Below are positions 15,317 through 19,175 of a stretch of DNA of 19,175 nucleotides, in pieces; the stretch's first letter is position 1; the number at the start of each line of letters is the position of its first letter. Position numbers and translations under genes: made by a program. The stretch comes from an archaeon (GTDB lineage: Archaea; Methanobacteriota; Methanobacteria; Methanobacteriales; Methanobacteriaceae). The notes beneath the pieces are model-generated. The model searched no databases. It saw only the letters and a list, made by a program, of their open reading frames with translations, and was not told where the DNA came from. The stretch is taken from the NCBI GenBank assembly GCA_024409145.1, contig JAKSUF010000003.1, positions 1 through 19,175 on the forward strand, written 5' to 3'.

Positions 15317-15709
15317 TCACAAAATTTCTGGTGGTAAATTGATTTTTACACATTTTTCTAAAGATGGTTCGTTTTTATTATATTCTGGATCATAAGATTG
15401 GAATAAATATTCTTCTCCGCCTTCATAGTCATTCAAATCCATTTCTGCAAAATAAATCACCCAATCTTCATTAACTAAAAAATTGTACAATTCAGGATTA
15501 ACTTCTTTATCTTGACTTAAATGATTTGAATATCTTTCTGAAAAAGGTTTGGCTTTACCAACATACATTGGAAGGTTGTATATTTCGTCAAGTTCTGAAA
15601 CAAAAATATAAACACCGTTCTTATCATTTGGCAATTTATCAATTTCTTCTTTCTTCAAATGATTCCATACAACATTAACAGTTTTAGTAGGTTTTGGTCC
15701 TTCGAACAT
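15317..15709 (-). CDS. GIY-YIG domain protein (putative endonuclease)
   Basis: A 130-residue protein that is nearly all GIY-YIG domain: NGVYIF (31-36), MYVGKA (48-53), a conserved Arg in SERYSNHL (R59), the metal-binding Glu in EEYLFQSY (E99/E100) and the late Asn in YNKNEPS (N111). GIY-YIG nucleases cut DNA in repair, homing, restriction and some mobile-element contexts. It has no DNA-binding extension, so specificity would come from partners. A strong Shine-Dalgarno AAGGAGGG lies 5 nt before the ATG. It is the first gene of a three-gene operon next to the retron. A standalone UPF0213-type repair protein is less likely because of the partner genes. Confidence 0.75.
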   Translation of the reverse strand: MFEGPKPTKTVNVVWNHLKKEEIDKLPNDKNGVYIFVSELDEIYNLPMYVGKAKPFSERYSNHLSQDKEVNPELYNFLVNEDWVIYFAEMDLNDYEGGEEYLFQSYDPEYNKNEPSLEKCVKINLPPEIL

Positions 15710-15730
15710 AAATACCCTCCTTAAATGTAC

Positions 15731-15803
15731 TTTAATATCGTTTCTATAATAAATAGATGTCTTTTTGTTTAGCTAATTTTGTCTCACATCATCCGATATT
15801 AAA
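15731..15803. repeat. Inverted repeat upstream of the GIY-YIG operon
   Basis: TTTAATATCG (15731-15740) is the exact reverse complement of 15794-15803, with 53 bp between. It lies in the leader/promoter region of the GIY-YIG operon, between it and the end of the reverse transcriptase gene. It could be an operator, a long stem or an element boundary. Confidence 0.35.
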
Positions 15804-15831
15804 CAAGCTTTAATTATAATTATACAAAGAT

Positions 15832-16770
15832 CTAATTTCTTTTTATATTAGTTAAACGTTCAATCAAGGAAGTATTATCGCCTTTGTATTTTTTATCAAT
15901 TGATTTGTAATATTCTAAATCAACCGATTTTAAATAAGATAATTTTCCAAACAATGAATTAAAATTAGTGCCAACACCATTATGTTTTATACACTTGTAA
16001 ATATCGCTTTTTAAATTCTTCTTAAAACTAGTGCATACTGTAAGTTTTTTGTTTTTTGTTAAAGTTATACCAGTAATTCTAACTGAGTCTTTTAATTTTT
16101 TATAATCAATTTTTGAATAGTTAAATTTAAGTCCGTAAAAAGATAGTTTTTCACCAATTAAGTCAATAATACTATGTGCAATATATTTTGATGAACTAAT
16201 ATAAATATCATCAGAATATCTTGTATAAATTCCATTTGGTATTGAAGGCAATATATTCTTTACAATATATCTATCAACTTCAAGCAAATATAAATTTGAG
16301 ATATATGGAGAAGAGACAGAGCCTTGAACAATATATCCATTGAAACATAAGATATTCTTGAGGAATTTCTCATCTTTCTCAATAGATAAGCAACGTGTAA
16401 TTTTAGAATTTGGAAAATTTTTAAATAAAATTTCCTTAAACATATCCCATTTCATGCGATTAAAATAATGCTTTATATCTAAGTGCAAAAAATAGTGATT
16501 GCCTTTGTGTCTCTTTGCATTATCTATAATAGAAAAATTCTTCCTATAAGAAAGTACATTATCGGAACATCTTAAGGTTAATAAATAATTCTCTAAAATA
16601 AATTTTTGACATAACTTGGTCAAATTTTTTGGAACAAAAACCAAACGACTTTTTTCTGTATTTTTATTTATAAAATAAGGACGGAAATTATTGAAATTAT
16701 TTGAAATTGTTTTTAAAAATATTTCCTCATTTGGTATCAATAAACGTTCACACACTTCTTCAATAATCAT
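15832..16770 (-). CDS. Retron reverse transcriptase
   Basis: A 312-residue reverse transcriptase of normal retron length. Visible are the retron-specific NAxxH motif (NAKRH, 84-88), the first catalytic Asp in LHLDIKHYF (D98), QGSVSSP (149-155), YSDD (185-188) with the two metal-binding aspartates, and RITGITL (231-237), matching the retron VTG motif used to recognise the msr RNA. It would prime on a guanosine in the msr and copy the msd to make branched msDNA. Its start overlaps the stop of the effector gene (ATGA) without a good Shine-Dalgarno site, so it is translationally coupled. No maturase or fused domain is present. The match to the Eco1 (Ec86) type is clear in motif order. Confidence 0.92.
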   Translation of the reverse strand: MIIEEVCERLLIPNEEIFLKTISNNFNNFRPYFINKNTEKSRLVFVPKNLTKLCQKFILENYLLTLRCSDNVLSYRKNFSIIDNAKRHKGNHYFLHLDIKHYFNRMKWDMFKEILFKNFPNSKITRCLSIEKDEKFLKNILCFNGYIVQGSVSSPYISNLYLLEVDRYIVKNILPSIPNGIYTRYSDDIYISSSKYIAHSIIDLIGEKLSFYGLKFNYSKIDYKKLKDSVRITGITLTKNKKLTVCTSFKKNLKSDIYKCIKHNGVGTNFNSLFGKLSYLKSVDLEYYKSIDKKYKGDNTSLIERLTNIKRN

Positions 16771-17756
16771 AAAAATTTTCTCGCATAATCAAAATCAGAT
16801 TTTAAAAAAAGATATTTTTCATCTTCTAAAAACTTTTGTTTAAACAAAACTGAGCCAAACCATTTTCTATCACTTTTTGAAGCGATTTTTGCTGGATTAA
16901 TAAAATACAAAAAATCACTATGAGTTTTATCTTCTTTTAAAAATTGTAATTTAGATAGAACGGCAAAATATGCACTCATTACATTTTTGACTGATTTTGA
17001 AGTATTTTTAAAACCATCACAATCTAAATAGAGAGATTTAATACCATACATTTTTTTAAAATAATTAAACACAATTTTGTTGTTAATATAGCCAATTAAA
17101 CAAGCCAAATCAAGTATTATGGCAAAGAAAGTGGTCAAATCCTTAATAATGAATTTACCCGAGTCTATACGATAAAAAGAGTGTAAATATGACTTTTTTG
17201 ATAATATTTGTTTTCTTTCATCATTTAAAAATGATTCATCGATTGTAAAGCCGCTCTTTTCTTTGCCAGAACCATTTTTATAAGTTGCATAATAAACACG
17301 ATTTTGATTTATATTATTTAATGCCAAAACAGGACCTAAATTAATGAATGATTTTTTATTTTGCTCATCCTTATCAAAAATTATCATTTCTTTAATACTA
17401 TCTGAATTATTATCACCAACATTTGTGAATGCACCTAATTCACAGATTGTGCCAGGGCTTTCAACACAAATTAAAACAACACTAGAAATAGCTTCAATAA
17501 CTCTTTCGAAAGCTAAAAGATCCAATTTTCCTCTACATTCTTTAAACTTTTCAGCAATTATAACTGGATAATCGTTCTGAACGATTTCTAAAATTTTATC
17601 TCTAGAAAAATATTTTTTGGCGTTTCCTCCGCACAAAAAGATAAAATTAAAGAAATTAAACTCTTCTCCATAATTAACGCGAAGAATGTTTCTTTCATTA
17701 TTTATTACTTTTAATGAATTGAAAATACTCTCAATTTTTAAATAAAAATCAAACAT
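16767..17756 (-). CDS. Retron effector with nucleoside-deoxyribosyltransferase-like domain
   Basis: A 329-residue protein matching the type II-A retron effector as found beside Eco1. FIFLCGG (38-44), VVLICVESPGTICELGAF (93-110, with the probable catalytic Glu106) and KKSFINLGPV (134-143) line up with that effector's equivalent blocks. The N-terminal 150 residues form a Rossmann-like nucleoside deoxyribosyltransferase fold, and the rest is helical and compatible with the C-terminal winged-helix region of the family. In known systems msDNA and RT hold the effector inactive until infection, after which it degrades nucleotides such as NAD and stops growth. The start is ATG at 17756. GTGAGG 5 nt upstream and GGAGG 12 nt upstream are both candidate ribosome sites, and the first lies inside the a2 arm of the retron RNA. 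Confidence 0.88.
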   Translation of the reverse strand: MFDFYLKIESIFNSLKVINNERNILRVNYGEEFNFFNFIFLCGGNAKKYFSRDKILEIVQNDYPVIIAEKFKECRGKLDLLAFERVIEAISSVVLICVESPGTICELGAFTNVGDNNSDSIKEMIIFDKDEQNKKSFINLGPVLALNNINQNRVYYATYKNGSGKEKSGFTIDESFLNDERKQILSKKSYLHSFYRIDSGKFIIKDLTTFFAIILDLACLIGYINNKIVFNYFKKMYGIKSLYLDCDGFKNTSKSVKNVMSAYFAVLSKLQFLKEDKTHSDFLYFINPAKIASKSDRKWFGSVLFKQKFLEDEKYLFLKSDFDYARKFL

Positions 17757-18123
17757 AAAGGCCTCACACCTCCGTTATATAGAGCGTTTTGATGAGAATC
17801 CGAAACAAAATGAAATATATTTGTTTTTGAGACAAACATTAGATTTAATAATCGAATGTCTATCTTAAAAATTTAATAAATACGTTTGATTTTGATGCCA
17901 CCGGATCTTTTATTAATAAATAATAGATTCGGTAACATAAAAATAAAATTTTTTTATGTATTGTGTTAACGATATCCAAATTCAAATTTGAATATTGCTA
18001 ACACCGGCATTAAAAACAAATGCATTTGTTAACGGCCTTCCCATCAAATAATGATGTGCTTGCGCACTCTTGTTTGCTTACACAAACTCAAACTTTTCAA
18101 AAGTTTTATCTGAGGCCGCTTAT
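17755..18123 (-). ncRNA. Retron msr-msd RNA
   Basis: A roughly 370-nt structured RNA fills the gap before the effector. Its ends pair: minus-strand GGCCTCA (18117-18111) with TGAGGCC (17766-17760), and after one bulged C, TAAG-type bases 18123-18119 with 17759-17755, 12 bp in all including one G-U. This is the a1/a2 helix. The G directly after a1 (18110) is the expected priming guanosine. The msr part has four hairpins: 18090-18106, 18072-18087, 18056-18067 (GCAA loop) and 18042-18056. The msd part has a 16-bp palindrome at 18015-18030 and stems at 17963-18004, 17935-17959, 17900-17933 and 17830-17861. It is about twice as long as the Eco1 RNA. Exact msr/msd limits are inference. Confidence 0.8.
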
Positions 18124-18129
18124 TATTTT

Positions 18130-18157
18130 AGTATAACTTTACACTTTAAACAATAAA
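18130..18157 (-). promoter_or_regulatory. Promoter of the retron
   Basis: The minus strand has TATACT (18130-18135) with a weak TTTATT (18152-18157) 16 nt upstream. Transcription would begin near 18124, at the first bases of the a1 arm, which supports the RNA boundary drawn here. Confidence 0.6.
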
Positions 18158-18185
18158 TCAATTTAATAAATACTAGAATTGTTTG

Positions 18186-18772
18186 TTAGCTTTCAAATGA
18201 TGTGAGACATTTTCTACATCTCATTTCACCAGTATCTTCTAATAATTGAGCTAACTTTTTAAGTTCAACTTTGTTTGGTGTTTTAAATTTAAGTACTAAT
18301 TTTGGCATATTGTTATATCTATTGTTCCATCTTTCTCCTTGTTCTCTAAGGTCATTTAAGTTACAAAACTTAAGATATCTATAAAATTTGTCTTGATCAA
18401 TTCCGTGGTTTCTTTCAACTTTGCCATTGTGCTCTGGCGTTCGAGGACGAATCAATTGATGCGTAACCCAACTTCTTTTAAGAAGACTTCAAGGTAGTTG
18501 TCGTATGTTCTGATTGTTAAACCTTTGTCTTTCTTTCTTGCTTTGTCAGTAAATTCAAGACCATTGTCTGTTTGTAAGATTTTTGGTAAGCATCCAATCT
18601 TCTTGTGAGCATATTTTAGAGCCTGAACTGTTTCATACATTGAGTGTTAGTTTGTAAAATACAAAACACGTTTTTTAGAGTACTCATCAAGTATTGCGTA
18701 CTGATAAAATTTTCCTTCTAGCCCTTCTGCTTCTAAACATAAGAAAAAAGATTCATTACGTAATTTAAATTC
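18186..18772 (-). pseudogene. Decayed DDE (rve) transposase remnant
   Basis: This is a broken insertion-sequence transposase with an integrase-type catalytic core, IS481/IS3-like. Pieces read in order: LEAEGLEGKFYQYAILDEYS (first Asp), then a TAA stop at 18647-18649 where the family has a sense codon, MYETVQALKYAH..., LQTDNGLEF (second Asp), a one-base frameshift near 18460, then IRPRTPEHNGKVERNH (catalytic Glu) and the C-terminal part to the stop at 18186. The N-terminal DNA-binding half is missing upstream of 18772, where the frame meets a TGA. With a nonsense mutation, a frameshift and truncation it cannot be active. It lies between the retron promoter and repeat copy C. Confidence 0.85.
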
Positions 18773-18802
18773 TCAAATATTACAGATTTACAATATAAAA
18801 AT

Positions 18803-19050
18803 AAAATCAGTTAATACTTCTTCTATATAACTTCTAATACTTAATAATAAAACCATCATCCCTTTTCCTTTTTATATATAAGGATAAGATAAAGGATTCT
18901 TCTATTGTTTGTAAGTATGGATATTTTCTATTATTGGAGAATATAAAAGATTGATGATACTAATGTAGACATTACGTATTCATATTTCTCTATTGCATAT
19001 GAGAAACCAAAACAAAAAAGGCTCGAGCCTCTTTTGTTCTATAAATAAAT
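18803..19050. repeat. Intergenic structured repeat, copy C
   Basis: This copy shares with B the opening AAAATCAGTTAATACTTC, then TCCTT...AAGGA with ATAAGGATAAGATAAAGGA, the GTAAGTATGGATATT block, a TTTCTC...GAGAAA stem (about 18982-19007), the CAAAACAAAA string and a terminator hairpin. It has an extra 60 nt or so between the stems compared with B, as copy A also does, and lacks the 25-nt tail. It lies just 3' of the partial gene at the right edge and ends next to the transposase remnant. Confidence 0.7.
19014..19035 (-). terminator. Intrinsic terminator in repeat copy C
   Basis: The 12-bp palindrome AGGCTCGAGCCT (19019-19030), extended by A/T pairs, is followed on the minus strand by TTTTTTGTTTTGG. 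It lies about 55 nt after the stop of the partial gene. Its stem is unlike those in copies A and B. Confidence 0.65.
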
Positions 19051-19090
19051 TTGCAATAATAAAAAAATCAAATTTTGCTCTTTTGTAAAA

Positions 19091-19174
19091 TTAATCGCAA
19101 ATTTCTTTTTTTATTTCTAGATAATTCCAATACTCTTTGCCATCATCGTTTTTATAATACATAACTATATGTTT
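19091..19174 (-). CDS. C-terminal end of an unidentified gene (partial)
   Basis: The last 27 codons of a minus-strand gene that enters from the right edge, ending in TAA at 19091-19093. The readable tail includes NDDGKEYWNYLEIKKEICD, which is charged and soluble in character. It is too short to assign. Support comes from the coding-like composition and from the terminator and repeat copy C that follow, as at the other gene ends here. Confidence 0.5.
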   Translation of the reverse strand, partial: KHIVMYYKNDDGKEYWNYLEIKKEICD

Positions 19175-19175
19175 T

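Noticed and set aside
255..19050. Possible CRISPR-like array from the recurring intergenic blocks
   Set aside because: The copies are kilobases apart, imperfect and about 250 nt long, with no regular spacers and no cas genes.

Overview
The window is AT-rich DNA in which every credible gene lies on the minus strand. Codon use, Shine-Dalgarno sites on internal operon genes, and TGA acting as a normal stop (for example in the LicCA fusion, the TagD-like gene and the retron effector) point to a low-GC Bacilli/Firmicutes bacterium, possibly an uncultured gut lineage near the Mollicutes. TGA is not recoded, so it is not a Mycoplasma/Spiroplasma-type genome. No ribosomal or tRNA genes are visible. 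This taxonomy is inference.

Read in transcription order (right to left), the window holds: (1) the 3' end of an unidentified gene at the right edge, followed by a structured intergenic repeat (copy C); (2) a decayed DDE transposase; (3) a retron of type II-A style, made of a long structured RNA, an effector with a nucleoside-deoxyribosyltransferase-like domain, and a reverse transcriptase with NAxxH, YxDD and ITG motifs; (4) a three-gene operon with a GIY-YIG protein, a protein with a DUF4160-like C-terminus, and a small unknown; (5) a phosphocholine-decoration locus, with two LicD paralogs flanking a TagD-like cytidylyltransferase, then a winged-helix/LicC/LicA fusion, a 31-residue membrane peptide and a sodium:solute symporter; (6) repeat copy B, which carries the terminator; (7) a Hachiman-like defence pair, HamA (DUF1837-like) and HamB (helicase); (8) a family 2 glycosyltransferase; (9) a ClpP/SppA-fold serine protease coupled to a 52-residue protein; (10) a short PglC/WcaJ-like sugar transferase; (11) a 666-residue PIN-like protein with two C-terminal membrane segments; (12) repeat copies A and D.

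Two themes are interleaved: cell-surface glycan/phosphocholine assembly (sugar transferase, GT2, LicD, LicCA, TagD-like, transporter) and anti-phage defence (retron, Hachiman-like pair, possibly the PIN-membrane protein and the GIY-YIG operon). This looks like an accessory island in which defence modules sit among surface-polysaccharide genes. Three observations stand out: the retron RNA, whose 12-bp a1/a2 helix contains the effector start codon; a family of hairpin-rich repeats placed directly after gene ends and carrying terminators whose stems differ in sequence but keep pairing; and a set of promoters whose -10 box lies about 7 nt before an ATG that lacks a Shine-Dalgarno site, implying leaderless mRNAs.
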